Assembly: GCA_900772445.1 (NCBI GenBank)
Contig: CAAHEL010000068.1
Span: 1-19,385 of the forward strand
DNA: 19,385 nt
From: Bacilli bacterium
Lineage (GTDB): Bacteria > Bacillota_I > Bacilli_A > RF39 > UBA660
Direction of reading: 5' to 3'
Shown here piece by piece: positions 1 to 7,217 of the stretch (positions are counted from its first letter, which is position 1; each line of letters begins with the position of its first letter). A model generated the notes under the pieces. It saw only the letters and a program-made list of their open reading frames with translations, was not told the origin of the DNA and ran no database searches. Both the position numbers and the translations under genes were made by a program.

Positions 1-29
1 AAAATGTAATTAAAATTATTAATGTGATT

Positions 30-49
30 CATGTTCCACGTGGAACATG
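30..49. other. parS: parS-type ParB/Spo0J binding site
   Basis: The sequence shows a perfect 20-bp palindrome whose 16-bp core is TGTTCCACGTGGAACA (32-47). This has the form of the widely conserved chromosomal parS site (consensus near TGTTTCACGTGAAACA in Bacillus; the TTCC/GGAA version is typical of other bacteria). ParB (Spo0J) spreads from such sites to load SMC and organise origin segregation. The site lies 20 bp upstream of the tadA start, and the surrounding ori-proximal gene order fits. No second copy was seen in the window. Confidence 0.85.
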
Positions 50-69
50 GGAAATATTTGGTGATTAAA

Positions 70-486
70 ATGAATAAAATTTATATGGAATATTTAATTA
101 ATTTAGCTAAAAAGGCATACTCGGAAGATGAAGTGCCAGTTGGTGCAATTGTTGTTAAAAACAATAATATTATAGGTGTAGGTTATAATAAAAAGGAACA
201 GTTAAATAATCCTGTTATGCATGCAGAGGTTATAGCAATTGTTGATGCGTGTGAAAAAAATAAAGATTGGCGATTAGATGATTGTGAAATGTATGTTACT
301 TTGAGCCCTTGCGTTATGTGTCAGGGGTTAATTAGAGATGTTAGAATAAAAAAGGTATACTATTTATTAAAAAGTAGCGAACAAATGTTTGATATCATTA
401 ATGCGATTAAATATGATGATTTTGATATGGAACAAGAAATTCTTGATTTGATGCAAAAATTTTTTAAAAATAAAAGAAATGGGTAA
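70..486 (+). CDS. tadA: tRNA-specific adenosine deaminase (A34 to inosine), compact
   Basis: This is a cytidine/deoxycytidylate-deaminase-fold protein of 138 aa. The zinc site is visible as HAE (H51, catalytic E53) and PCVMC (C81, C84), with the N-terminal VPVGAIVV strand. TadA converts A34 of tRNA-Arg(ACG) to inosine in the cytoplasm. The start at 70 is chosen because GGTGA sits 5 nt upstream; the in-frame ATG at 31 has no ribosome site and would translate through the parS palindrome. The tadA-dnaX order is that of Bacillus. The region after PCVMC is divergent and short: the usual GA-DPK-GA-GS segment of TadA is replaced by YLLKSSEQMF. Another nucleoside deaminase therefore cannot be fully excluded, but position and zinc motifs favour TadA. 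Confidence 0.85.
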   Translation: MNKIYMEYLINLAKKAYSEDEVPVGAIVVKNNNIIGVGYNKKEQLNNPVMHAEVIAIVDACEKNKDWRLDDCEMYVTLSPCVMCQGLIRDVRIKKVYYLLKSSEQMFDIINAIKYDDFDMEQEILDLMQKFFKNKRNG

Positions 487-493
487 GTTTTTA

Positions 494-502
494 TGTTATA
501 AT
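494..502 (+). promoter_or_regulatory. Extended -10 sigma-A promoter for the dnaX unit
   Basis: TGTTATAAT (TG at 494-495, TATAAT at 497-502) is a perfect extended -10 in the 37-bp gap between tadA and dnaX. No good -35 hexamer lies 17 bp upstream, which an extended -10 tolerates. The start of transcription would fall near 509, just before the strong AGGAGG at 513-518. Confidence 0.6.
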
Positions 503-523
503 ATACTTATGTAGGAGGTGTTT

Positions 524-2182
524 ATGCGTTATTTAGCTCTTTATAGAAAATATAGACCAACTAATTTTTCAGATGTTTATGGACAAGATAAGGTAATCAA
601 TGTATTAAAAAATGAAATTGTTAATGATAAAATATCACATGCATATTTGTTTTCTGGCCCTAGAGGAACTGGAAAAACTACAACTGCAAAGATTATTGCA
701 AAAATGGTTAATTGTTTGAATTTAAAAGATGGAGAACCTTGTAATGAATGTTCTAATTGTTTAAATTTTTCAAGTAGTAGTGATATTGTTGAAATAGATG
801 CTGCTTCTAATAATGGAGTAGATGAAATAAGGGAATTAAGAGATAAGGTTAATTTAGTTCCTACAAATAGTAAATATAAGGTTTATATAATAGATGAAGT
901 TCATATGTTAACGACACAGGCATTTAATGCATTGTTAAAAACTTTAGAGGAACCTCCATCACATGTTATATTTATTCTTGCTACTACAGAACCTTATAAA
1001 GTTCCTTTGACTGTTGCATCAAGATGTCAAAAATTTCAATTTTCAAAAATTAGTAATGATGAAATTGTACGTAGATTAGAGTTTATTGTGAATAGTGAAA
1101 ATTTATCTGTTGATAAAGAAATTTTAATTGAAATAGCTAGATTATCTGATGGTGGATTAAGAGATGCTATTAATATGTTAGATCAATTATTATCTTATAG
1201 AAAAGATAATATTACTTTGGATGATGTTTATGATATTAATGGTTCTGTTTCTTATGTTGATTTATATAATGTTATTATTAATATTCTTGATAATAATGTT
1301 GTAGATTTAATTAGTTTTGTTGAGAAAATAGATAGTCAAGGTAAGAGTATTTCAAAATTTATTGAGGAATTAATAGTATTTTTAAAAGATATATTAATTT
1401 ATAAAAATATAAAAAGTTATAATTTTGATATTGTTGATAAAACTGAAAAGGTTAAAACTTTATCTTTAAAATTAACTAATGACAATATTTATATGATGAT
1501 TAGTCAATTAAATAAGGTTTTAAATGATATAAAAATATCAAATAATTCGTTAATACTCTTTATTGTATCATTATTAAAAATTATTAATATTATTGGTAAT
1601 AATGATAATGAAATTATTAAAAATAAATCTGCCTCTAAAAAAATTGATAATGATAATATAATTGATGATAAAGAAGAAATAAAAGAAAAATTAGATAATG
1701 TGGAAAAGTTACCTAATAAAGATTTAAAGAGTTTTGTAGATATTAGATTAAACAATATATTTGCTACAGCAAATAAAAATAGTTTAATTAATATTAAAAA
1801 TAAATGGGAAACTATAAATGATTATTTACTTGATAAGAAATATGCTACTAATTGTGGTATTTTGAAGGATACAATTGTTGTGGCGGCAAGTGAAAACTAT
1901 TTGCTTTTAGTATCTAAATTTGATTCAGTTGTTGAAAAAATTAATTTGAAATCTGAAGAATTGGAAGATACTTTGTATTATATTTTTGAAAATAATTATA
2001 AGATATTAGCATTATCTGAAAAAAATTGGAATGTTAGTAAAAAAGAATATATTAGTAATATTAAAAGTGGAAAGAAATACATTGAAAAAGAAGAAATAAA
2101 AGAAAGTAAAGATTCAATGATAAAGACTCCTGTTGATGAACTTATTGATATTATAGGAGAAGACTTAATTGAAATTAAATAG
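524..2182 (+). CDS. dnaX: DNA polymerase III clamp-loader subunit tau/gamma
   Basis: This AAA+ ATPase (552 aa) is the motor of the clamp loader that places the beta sliding clamp on DNA. It has the family N-terminus MRYLALYRKYRP, Walker A GPRGTGKT (45-52), a four-cysteine zinc module (C64, C73, C76, C79), the Walker B-type DEVH (124-127) and the sensor/arginine-finger motif ASRC (165-168). Domain III runs to about residue 360; the rest is an Asn/Lys/Glu-rich linker and a divergent C-terminal domain, as usual for low-GC tau. ATG 524 is preferred over the GTG at 518 because AGGAGG (513-518) is 5 nt upstream and the family starts here. It is first in a unit with ebfC and recR, the classic recombination/replication trio. 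The SRP RNA gene that Bacillus carries between tadA and dnaX is absent here. Confidence 0.97.
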   Translation: MRYLALYRKYRPTNFSDVYGQDKVINVLKNEIVNDKISHAYLFSGPRGTGKTTTAKIIAKMVNCLNLKDGEPCNECSNCLNFSSSSDIVEIDAASNNGVDEIRELRDKVNLVPTNSKYKVYIIDEVHMLTTQAFNALLKTLEEPPSHVIFILATTEPYKVPLTVASRCQKFQFSKISNDEIVRRLEFIVNSENLSVDKEILIEIARLSDGGLRDAINMLDQLLSYRKDNITLDDVYDINGSVSYVDLYNVIINILDNNVVDLISFVEKIDSQGKSISKFIEELIVFLKDILIYKNIKSYNFDIVDKTEKVKTLSLKLTNDNIYMMISQLNKVLNDIKISNNSLILFIVSLLKIINIIGNNDNEIIKNKSASKKIDNDNIIDDKEEIKEKLDNVEKLPNKDLKSFVDIRLNNIFATANKNSLINIKNKWETINDYLLDKKYATNCGILKDTIVVAASENYLLLVSKFDSVVEKINLKSEELEDTLYYIFENNYKILALSEKNWNVSKKEYISNIKSGKKYIEKEEIKESKDSMIKTPVDELIDIIGEDLIEIK

Positions 2183-2196
2183 GAAAGGTGATTAAA

Positions 2197-2496
2197 ATGA
2201 ATATGCAAGCTATTATGGCACAAGCAAAAAAAATGCAAAAGGAATTAGAAAATACTCAAAAGGAATTAGAAGCAACTACTTATGAAGGTAAATCTTCTTT
2301 AGTTGATGTTGTTGTTAATGGAAAAAAGGAATTGTTATCTGTGAAAATAGATACTGAAAATGCAATTGAAAAGGATGAAATAGAACTTTTGGAAGATATG
2401 ATTTTAGTTGCAGTAAATGATGCTTTGAAACAAGCAGAAAAAGATAAAGAAAAAAAATTAAGTAAATATGGTAATGGATTAACAGGGTTGATGTAA
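2197..2496 (+). CDS. ebfC: YbaB/EbfC family nucleoid-associated protein
   Basis: This is a 99-aa DNA-binding protein of the YbaB/EbfC family (YaaK in Bacillus), a small dimeric nucleoid-associated protein encoded between dnaX and recR in most bacteria. It has a Gln/Lys-rich N-terminal helix (QAIMAQAKKMQKELE), a central beta region (VDVVVNGKKELLSVKID) and a C-terminal helix with the family pattern EDMILVAVNDALKQA. The start at 2197 is chosen for the AAGGTGA 5 nt upstream; an in-frame GTG at 2188 overlaps that ribosome site. The gene follows dnaX by 14 nt and ends 1 nt before recR, so it is almost certainly co-transcribed and coupled. Confidence 0.93.
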   Translation: MNMQAIMAQAKKMQKELENTQKELEATTYEGKSSLVDVVVNGKKELLSVKIDTENAIEKDEIELLEDMILVAVNDALKQAEKDKEKKLSKYGNGLTGLM

Positions 2497-2497
2497 T

Positions 2498-3094
2498 ATG
2501 TATCCAAGTTGTTTAAAGAATTTAATTGATTGTTTAAAATGTTTACCTGGAATTGGTGAAAAATCTGCTGAGAGATTAGCGTTTTCAATAATGAATTTTG
2601 ATAAGGAAAAAATAACAGTTTTTTCTAATGCTTTATTAGAAGTTAGGGATAATATTAAAAGATGTAAGATATGTGATAATATTACAGATAAAGAGTATTG
2701 TTCTATTTGTTCTGATGAGAGAAGAAGGAAGGACATTGTTTTTGTTGTAGAAAAACCTAAAGATGTTGTTCTTTTTGAAAAAATTAATGTTTATAATGGA
2801 GTTTATCACGTATTAAATGGTCTTATTTCTCCACTTGATGGTGTTAATCCAGAAGATATTAATATAAAAAAATTAATTGATAGAATAAAGGAAGGTAATA
2901 TTAAAGAAGTTATTCTTGCTTTGAAACCTAGTATTGAGGGGGAAACTACTATGCAATACATAAAAAAGATATTGGAACCTTTAGATGTTAAGATTACTAA
3001 AATTGCTACTGGTATTCCTATTGGTACTGATATTGAATATATTGATGCAATGACGTTAGAAATGTCTTTGGAAGAAAGAAAAGAATATACATAA
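2498..3094 (+). CDS. recR: Recombination mediator RecR
   Basis: RecR acts with RecO and RecF in loading RecA at gaps and in daughter-strand repair. The 198-aa protein has the full family architecture: an N-terminal helix-hairpin-helix (LPGIGEKSAERLAF, about 16-29), a C4 zinc finger (C56, C59, C68, C71), a Toprim domain starting IVFVVEKPKDV with the GVYHVLNGLISPLDGVNP segment, and a C-terminal Walker B-like region. The ATG lies 1 nt after the ebfC stop and has only a weak GGG 10 nt upstream, so translation probably depends on coupling to ebfC. Some family residues are altered: LALKPSIEGET where most have LATNPTVEGE. Confidence 0.96.
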   Translation: MYPSCLKNLIDCLKCLPGIGEKSAERLAFSIMNFDKEKITVFSNALLEVRDNIKRCKICDNITDKEYCSICSDERRRKDIVFVVEKPKDVVLFEKINVYNGVYHVLNGLISPLDGVNPEDINIKKLIDRIKEGNIKEVILALKPSIEGETTMQYIKKILEPLDVKITKIATGIPIGTDIEYIDAMTLEMSLEERKEYT

Positions 3095-3120
3095 TCTTTG
3101 TTGTGCTATCATATTTTATT

Positions 3121-3318
3121 ATGATGAATATGGATAAAATTAAGAAAATTATAAAAAGATTAATGTTTGTTTTTTTGATTATGTATGGTTATAATAATTT
3201 TGTTGGTTCAGTTGGTATTTTTGTTCCTATTAATGTTGTAACTATATTAATTGTATATATTTTGGGATTACCTGCATTATTGGCACTTATTTTGATTAAA
3301 TTTATTTGTTTTTATTAG
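3121..3318 (+). CDS. bofA: BofA-like inhibitor of pro-sigma-K processing
   Basis: This is a 65-aa membrane protein with a basic N-terminus and two hydrophobic segments (about 11-24 and 31-62). The core YNNFVGSVGIFVPINVVT followed by LGLPALLALILIK matches BofA, which in Bacillus blocks the intramembrane protease SpoIVFB in the outer forespore membrane until pro-sigma-K should be cleaved. N25, N38 and T41 occupy the spacing of the Bacillus BofA Asn/Asn/Thr residues (N48, N61, T64) that, as I recall, matter for inhibition. The position after recR is the same as in Bacillus. The protein is shorter than usual at the N-terminus. The start is uncertain: ATG at 3121, 3124 and 3130 and GTG at 3103 are all in frame and none has a clear ribosome site. 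Confidence 0.8.
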   Translation: MMNMDKIKKIIKRLMFVFLIMYGYNNFVGSVGIFVPINVVTILIVYILGLPALLALILIKFICFY

Positions 3319-3333
3319 ATTAGAGGTGAGTTT

Positions 3334-4275
3334 ATGTTAGAAAAATATAAGAATAGTCAACCTTATGCATATGAATTACTTTATAATGCTATAAAGAATA
3401 ATAAAATATCACATGCATATTTGTTTGATACTAATGATAACTCTGATTCTAATGATATAATTATGTCTTTTGTTAAGGATATAATGTGTCAAAATATTGA
3501 TGCTGATGTTGATATAATTTGTAATAGAATTGATAATGGAAACTATGTTGATTTAAAGATTATTAATCCGGATGGTTTAATGATAAAGAAAGAGCAGATG
3601 GAAGAATTACAAGAAGAATTTAATATGGTTTCTTTTGAGGGTAATTATAAGATATACGTAATTAATGAATGTGAAAAGATGAATATTCAGGCTGCTAATT
3701 CTATATTGAAATTTTTAGAAGAACCTGTTGATAATATTATTGCTATTCTTGTTACTAATAATATTAATAAAGTATTAAAAACCATTATATCTAGGTGTCA
3801 ATTAGTAACTTTAATTAAGGATAGTAAAATTTCTTTGGGAAAAGATACGTTTGAATGTTTATCTTATTTGTTTTCAAATAGTGAAAATGAGCGAAAAGAA
3901 TTTTTAGAAGATGAGAGAAATAATGTTTTATATAATACAGTAATTGAATTTATTTCTTTTTATGAATCTAATGGTGTTGATACAATTATTTATATAAAGA
4001 AAATGTGGCACGATAAGTTTAAGGATAGGGTTGATAATTTATATGCTTTTGATATTATGATTAATTTTTATTATGATGTTTTAAAGTATAAATTGAATGG
4101 ACAAGTTAAGGTTTTTATTAGCAATATGGAATTAGTAAAGAGATTATCTGTTAATGATGTTAATGATATTGCTAGGAAGATAGAACTTTTAATTAATTTA
4201 AGAAATTTACTTGTTAGTAATTTAAATATTAATTTATTAGTTGATTATATGGTGTTGAATTTAGAAAGTAGGTGA
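3334..4275 (+). CDS. holB: DNA polymerase III delta-prime subunit
   Basis: HolB is the stator subunit of the clamp loader, partner of DnaX and HolA. The 313-aa protein starts with the family pattern ending in KISHAYLF, has the AAA+ fold without a nucleotide site (the Walker A position reads DTNDNSDSND), lacks the zinc cysteines, and keeps the KFLEEP helix and the TIISRCQ sensor motif. Loss of the P-loop is normal for delta-prime. GAGGTGA (3322-3328) precedes the ATG by 5 nt. Its TGA overlaps the ribosome site of ricT, 4 nt from that start. A 26-bp stretch (3401-3426) is identical to dnaX 627-652, coding the shared KISHAYLF motif. Confidence 0.92.
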   Translation: MLEKYKNSQPYAYELLYNAIKNNKISHAYLFDTNDNSDSNDIIMSFVKDIMCQNIDADVDIICNRIDNGNYVDLKIINPDGLMIKKEQMEELQEEFNMVSFEGNYKIYVINECEKMNIQAANSILKFLEEPVDNIIAILVTNNINKVLKTIISRCQLVTLIKDSKISLGKDTFECLSYLFSNSENERKEFLEDERNNVLYNTVIEFISFYESNGVDTIIYIKKMWHDKFKDRVDNLYAFDIMINFYYDVLKYKLNGQVKVFISNMELVKRLSVNDVNDIARKIELLINLRNLLVSNLNINLLVDYMVLNLESR

Positions 4276-4279
4276 TTTT

Positions 4280-5065
4280 ATGAATATTGTTGGTATTAGA
4301 TTTAATGATAATGGTAAGAAATATCTTTTTGATAGTAATAATTTGGAACTTAGAGAAAATATTACTGTTATTGTTGAAACTGATAAGGGATTACAATTTG
4401 GTAAGGTTGTTAGTCTTAATGAGTCTTTGAATGGACAAACTGATTTAAAAAAAGTTATTAGAAAATCTACTAAAAGGGATTATTTGCAACATCTTAATAA
4501 TTTAAAGGATGCTAAAGATGCTATAATTAAGTGTCGTGAATTAGTAGAAAAGAATAATTTGACTATGACAATAATGGATGCTTCTTATACTTTTGATAGG
4601 GGGCAGTTGATATTTAGATTTATTGCAGATGAAAGGGTTGATTTTAGGCAACTTGCTAAAGATTTGGGATCTTTATTTAAGACAAGAATAGAACTTCGTC
4701 AAGTTGGAATTAGGGATAAGGCAAAGGAAATTGGTGGTCTTGGTCCTTGTGGAAGAAAGTTATGTTGTAGTGCTTTTTTGACTGAGTTTGAAAGTGTTTC
4801 AATTAATATGGCTAAGAATCAATCACTTGCTTTAAATCCTTCAAAAATTAATGGTGTTTGTGGTAGATTATTATGTTGTTTAAAGTATGAAGATGATAAT
4901 TATCATACTTATAGGAAAGGTTTACCTGAAGTTGGAAAGAAAATTAAGAATAAGTATTGTGAGGGTAAAGTAATATCTGTGGATATATTTAATAGAAAAT
5001 ATAAAGTTTTGACTAGTGATGGGGATATTGTTGAAGTAGATGATGTAGATGGAAGTAAAGAATAG
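4280..5065 (+). CDS. ricT: PSP1-domain protein RicT (YaaT), RNase Y specificity factor
   Basis: RicT forms the Y-complex with RicA and RicF, which steers RNase Y cleavage of mRNAs and influences sporulation, competence and biofilm pathways in Bacillus; the complex carries iron-sulfur clusters. The 261-aa protein has the PSP1 domain and the diagnostic paired cysteine motifs CGRKLCCS (C157, C162, C163) and VCGRLLCCL (C194, C199, C200), the cluster ligands. AGGTGA lies 5 nt before the ATG. It sits in the Bacillus position after holB, but yabA, which follows it in Bacillus, is missing and trmN6 overlaps its last 17 nt. Function of the complex here is inferred from the family. Confidence 0.93.
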   Translation: MNIVGIRFNDNGKKYLFDSNNLELRENITVIVETDKGLQFGKVVSLNESLNGQTDLKKVIRKSTKRDYLQHLNNLKDAKDAIIKCRELVEKNNLTMTIMDASYTFDRGQLIFRFIADERVDFRQLAKDLGSLFKTRIELRQVGIRDKAKEIGGLGPCGRKLCCSAFLTEFESVSINMAKNQSLALNPSKINGVCGRLLCCLKYEDDNYHTYRKGLPEVGKKIKNKYCEGKVISVDIFNRKYKVLTSDGDIVEVDDVDGSKE

Positions 5066-5774
5066 GTTATTGAATTTTAATGATATGTATATTTATCAAA
5101 ATGATGAAGGTTTTACTTTTTCGTTAGATTCTGTATTACTTGCTAATTTTGTAAAAATAAATAAGAGAGATAAAAAGATAATTGATTTTTGTACTGGTAA
5201 TGCTCCGGTACCTTTAATTCTTTCTACTAAAACTAAGGATAAGATTATTGGTATTGAAATTCAGAAAGATGTTAGTGAATTAGCAATGAAATCGATTGCT
5301 ATAAATAATTTGTCTCAAAGAATAAAAATTATAAATGATGATGTTAAAAATGTTAGTAATTTATATGAATCTGATTCTTTTGATATAATTACTTGTAATC
5401 CTCCTTATTTTAAGACAACTGAAGATGGTTATTTTAATGTTAATAAAAGTAAAATGCTTGCTAGACACGAGATTTGTTTGTCTTTAGAGGATATTTTTAA
5501 ACAAGCAAGAAAAATACTTAAGAATGGTAAAAAAATTGCTATTGTACATAGGGTTGATAGATTTGTTGATATAATTGTAACTATGAAAAAATATAATATT
5601 GAACCTAAAAGAGTTAGATTTTGTTATCCTAAGGTTGGTAAGGAGGCAAATATTGTGCTTATTGAAGGGGTTAAAAACGGGAAGACTGGATTAAAGATTT
5701 TACCTAATTTGATTATTCATAATGCAGATGGTACTTATACAGATGAGGTTAAAAATATGTTTGAGGAGGAGTAA
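5049..5774 (+). CDS. trmN6: tRNA1(Val) (adenine37-N6)-methyltransferase-like (YabB/TrmN6)
   Basis: This is a Rossmann-fold SAM-dependent adenine N6-methyltransferase of 241 aa. It has FSLDSVLLANF near the N-terminus, motif I IIDFCTGNAPVPLIL (45-58), an acidic ribose-binding loop after GIE (70), and the catalytic NPPYF (117-121) characteristic of N6-adenine enzymes. The family modifies A37 of tRNA1(Val) in E. coli; the substrate here is assumed. The start at 5049 lies inside ricT (17-nt overlap) with no clear ribosome site, so coupling to ricT is likely. In Bacillus the GIY-YIG gene yazA lies between it and rsmI; here rsmI follows at once. Confidence 0.9.
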   Translation: MEVKNRLLNFNDMYIYQNDEGFTFSLDSVLLANFVKINKRDKKIIDFCTGNAPVPLILSTKTKDKIIGIEIQKDVSELAMKSIAINNLSQRIKIINDDVKNVSNLYESDSFDIITCNPPYFKTTEDGYFNVNKSKMLARHEICLSLEDIFKQARKILKNGKKIAIVHRVDRFVDIIVTMKKYNIEPKRVRFCYPKVGKEANIVLIEGVKNGKTGLKILPNLIIHNADGTYTDEVKNMFEEE

Positions 5775-5775
5775 T

Positions 5776-6621
5776 ATGTGGCAAAGAAGTTATGATGATA
5801 CTGCGACGTTATATTTAGTATCAACACCAATTGGTAATTTAGGTGATATGACTTTTAGGGGGGTACAGGTATTAAATGATGTTTCGGTTATTTTTTCTGA
5901 AGATACTAGGGTAACTCTTTTGTTACTAAAGCATTTTAATATTAAGAAGAAACTTATTGCTCTTCACGACCATAATGAAGATACTGAAAAGGAAAAGGTA
6001 TTACAGTATTTGAAAGAAGGTAAGAGTGTTGCTATTGTTACTGATAGGGGAACTCCGATTATTAGTGATCCTGGTTATAAGACTGTTAAGTATGTTACTG
6101 ATAAGGGATATAATGTTGTTGGACTTCCTGGTGCAAATGCTTTTGTTCCGGCACTTATTACTTCTGGTATTGAACCATCTCCATTTTTGTTTTATGGTTT
6201 TTTGAATAGTAAGGATAGTAAAAGAAAGCAAGAATTAGATAATTTAAAATTTTGTAAATATACGATAATATTTTATGAAGCACCTCATAGAATTGAAAAA
6301 ACAATGAATGAGATTTTAGATATTTTTGGTGATAGGGAAGTTAGTTTATCAAGAGAAATTTCTAAAAAATTTGAAAGTGTTTATCGTGGAAATATTAGTT
6401 CTTTAATTCCTACTTTGAAAGATATTAAGGGAGAATTTGTTATTGTTGTTTCACCATATAAGGAAGATAATGTTAATGTTTCTGATTTATCTATATATGA
6501 TAATGTTAAATTATATATTGAAAATGGTATGGAAACAATGGAGGCAATTAAATTGGTTGCTAAGGAAAGAAATATTGCTAAGAATGAGGTATATAGGGAA
6601 TACCATCGGAGGGATATATGA
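5776..6621 (+). CDS. rsmI: 16S rRNA (cytidine1402-2'-O)-methyltransferase
   Basis: RsmI methylates the 2'-O of C1402 in the 16S decoding centre, together with RsmH. The 281-aa protein is a tetrapyrrole-methylase-fold enzyme with STPIGNLGDMTFRG (16-29), SEDTRVT (41-47), the DRGTPIISDPG loop (90-100; most homologues have DAGTP), GLPGANAFVPAL and FYEAPHRI. ATG 5776 is chosen because AGGAGG (5764-5769) is 6 nt upstream and the STPIGNL distance from the start matches the family. It starts 1 nt after the trmN6 stop, and its TGA overlaps the ATG of pth (ATGA), so the three genes are translationally coupled. Confidence 0.95.
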   Translation: MWQRSYDDTATLYLVSTPIGNLGDMTFRGVQVLNDVSVIFSEDTRVTLLLLKHFNIKKKLIALHDHNEDTEKEKVLQYLKEGKSVAIVTDRGTPIISDPGYKTVKYVTDKGYNVVGLPGANAFVPALITSGIEPSPFLFYGFLNSKDSKRKQELDNLKFCKYTIIFYEAPHRIEKTMNEILDIFGDREVSLSREISKKFESVYRGNISSLIPTLKDIKGEFVIVVSPYKEDNVNVSDLSIYDNVKLYIENGMETMEAIKLVAKERNIAKNEVYREYHRRDI

Positions 6622-7175
6622 AATTAATTGTGGGACTTGGTAATCCTGGTAATGAATATGTTGATACTAGGCATAATATTGGATATAGTTTGTTAGATTA
6701 TTTATGTAAAGATACTAATGTTGTTTATCGTAATAAGTTTAATTCTAATTATGTTGAAGTTATGATAAATGGTGAGAAGATTATTCTTGTTAAACCTCTT
6801 ACGTATATGAATTTATCTGGTATTGCTGTTAAAAATTTTGTGGATTTTTATAAGATAGATATTGATGATATTCTTATTATTCAAGATGATTTGGATATGA
6901 ATTTAGGTAAGATTAAATTTGTATATGATAGTTCTAGTGGGGGGCATAATGGTATTAAAGATATTGAGAAGTATCTTAATACTAAAAAGTATTTGAGGTT
7001 AAAAATTGGTATATCTAATGATAAAAATAGGGATACTAAAGATTATGTATTAGGAAAATTTAATAATGAAGAGTTAAAGATACTTAATGATTCTTATTAT
7101 AAATTAAGAGATTTATTTAGTGATTTTGTTAATTTGAATAAGAATGAATTAATGAGTAAATATAATAATAAATAA
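6618..7175 (+). CDS. pth: Peptidyl-tRNA hydrolase
   Basis: Pth cleaves the ester of peptidyl-tRNAs dropped by stalled ribosomes. The 185-aa protein has the standard length and all active-site residues: GLGNPG (6-11), TRHNIGY with catalytic H19, PLTYMNLSG with N65, the QDDLD segment with D90, and GGHNGIKDI with N111. GGAGGG is 5 nt upstream of the ATG, which overlaps the rsmI stop as ATGA. In Bacillus pth lies with mfd and spoVT but far from rsmI; here the junction rsmI-pth joins the two ori-proximal clusters. Confidence 0.97.
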   Translation: MKLIVGLGNPGNEYVDTRHNIGYSLLDYLCKDTNVVYRNKFNSNYVEVMINGEKIILVKPLTYMNLSGIAVKNFVDFYKIDIDDILIIQDDLDMNLGKIKFVYDSSSGGHNGIKDIEKYLNTKKYLRLKIGISNDKNRDTKDYVLGKFNNEELKILNDSYYKLRDLFSDFVNLNKNELMSKYNNK

Positions 7176-7176
7176 T

Positions 7177-7199
7177 AGATACTATTTTGGTATCTTTTT
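7177..7199 (+). terminator. Short hairpin-plus-T terminator after pth
   Basis: AGATAC (7177-7182), a 7-nt loop, and GTATCT (7190-7195) form a 6-bp stem followed by TTTTT. It starts just after the pth stop. With only two G-C pairs it is weak and probably allows readthrough into mfd, for which no separate promoter was found. Confidence 0.45.
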
Positions 7200-7217
7200 G
7201 GTGTTTAGGGAGGAATA

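Noticed and set aside
31..69. In-frame upstream ATG giving a longer TadA
   Set aside because: It begins inside the parS palindrome, has no ribosome site, and adds residues not seen at the N-terminus of TadA; ATG 70 has GGTGA at the right distance.
487..523. SRP RNA gene expected between tadA and dnaX
   Set aside because: The gap is only 37 bp and holds a promoter and ribosome site; there is no room for the RNA.
1637..1643. A7 run in dnaX at the end of domain III as a programmed frameshift producing gamma
   Set aside because: A -1 shift would stop almost at once, which is attractive, but the frame does not form a canonical X-XXY-YYZ heptamer (T AAA AAA), and other A7 runs occur in the same gene in this AT-rich genome.
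1504..2736. Reverse-strand open frames opposite dnaX, ebfC and recR
   Set aside because: They are Ser/Ile/Phe-rich shadows of AT-rich coding sequence with no ribosome sites or recognisable domains.
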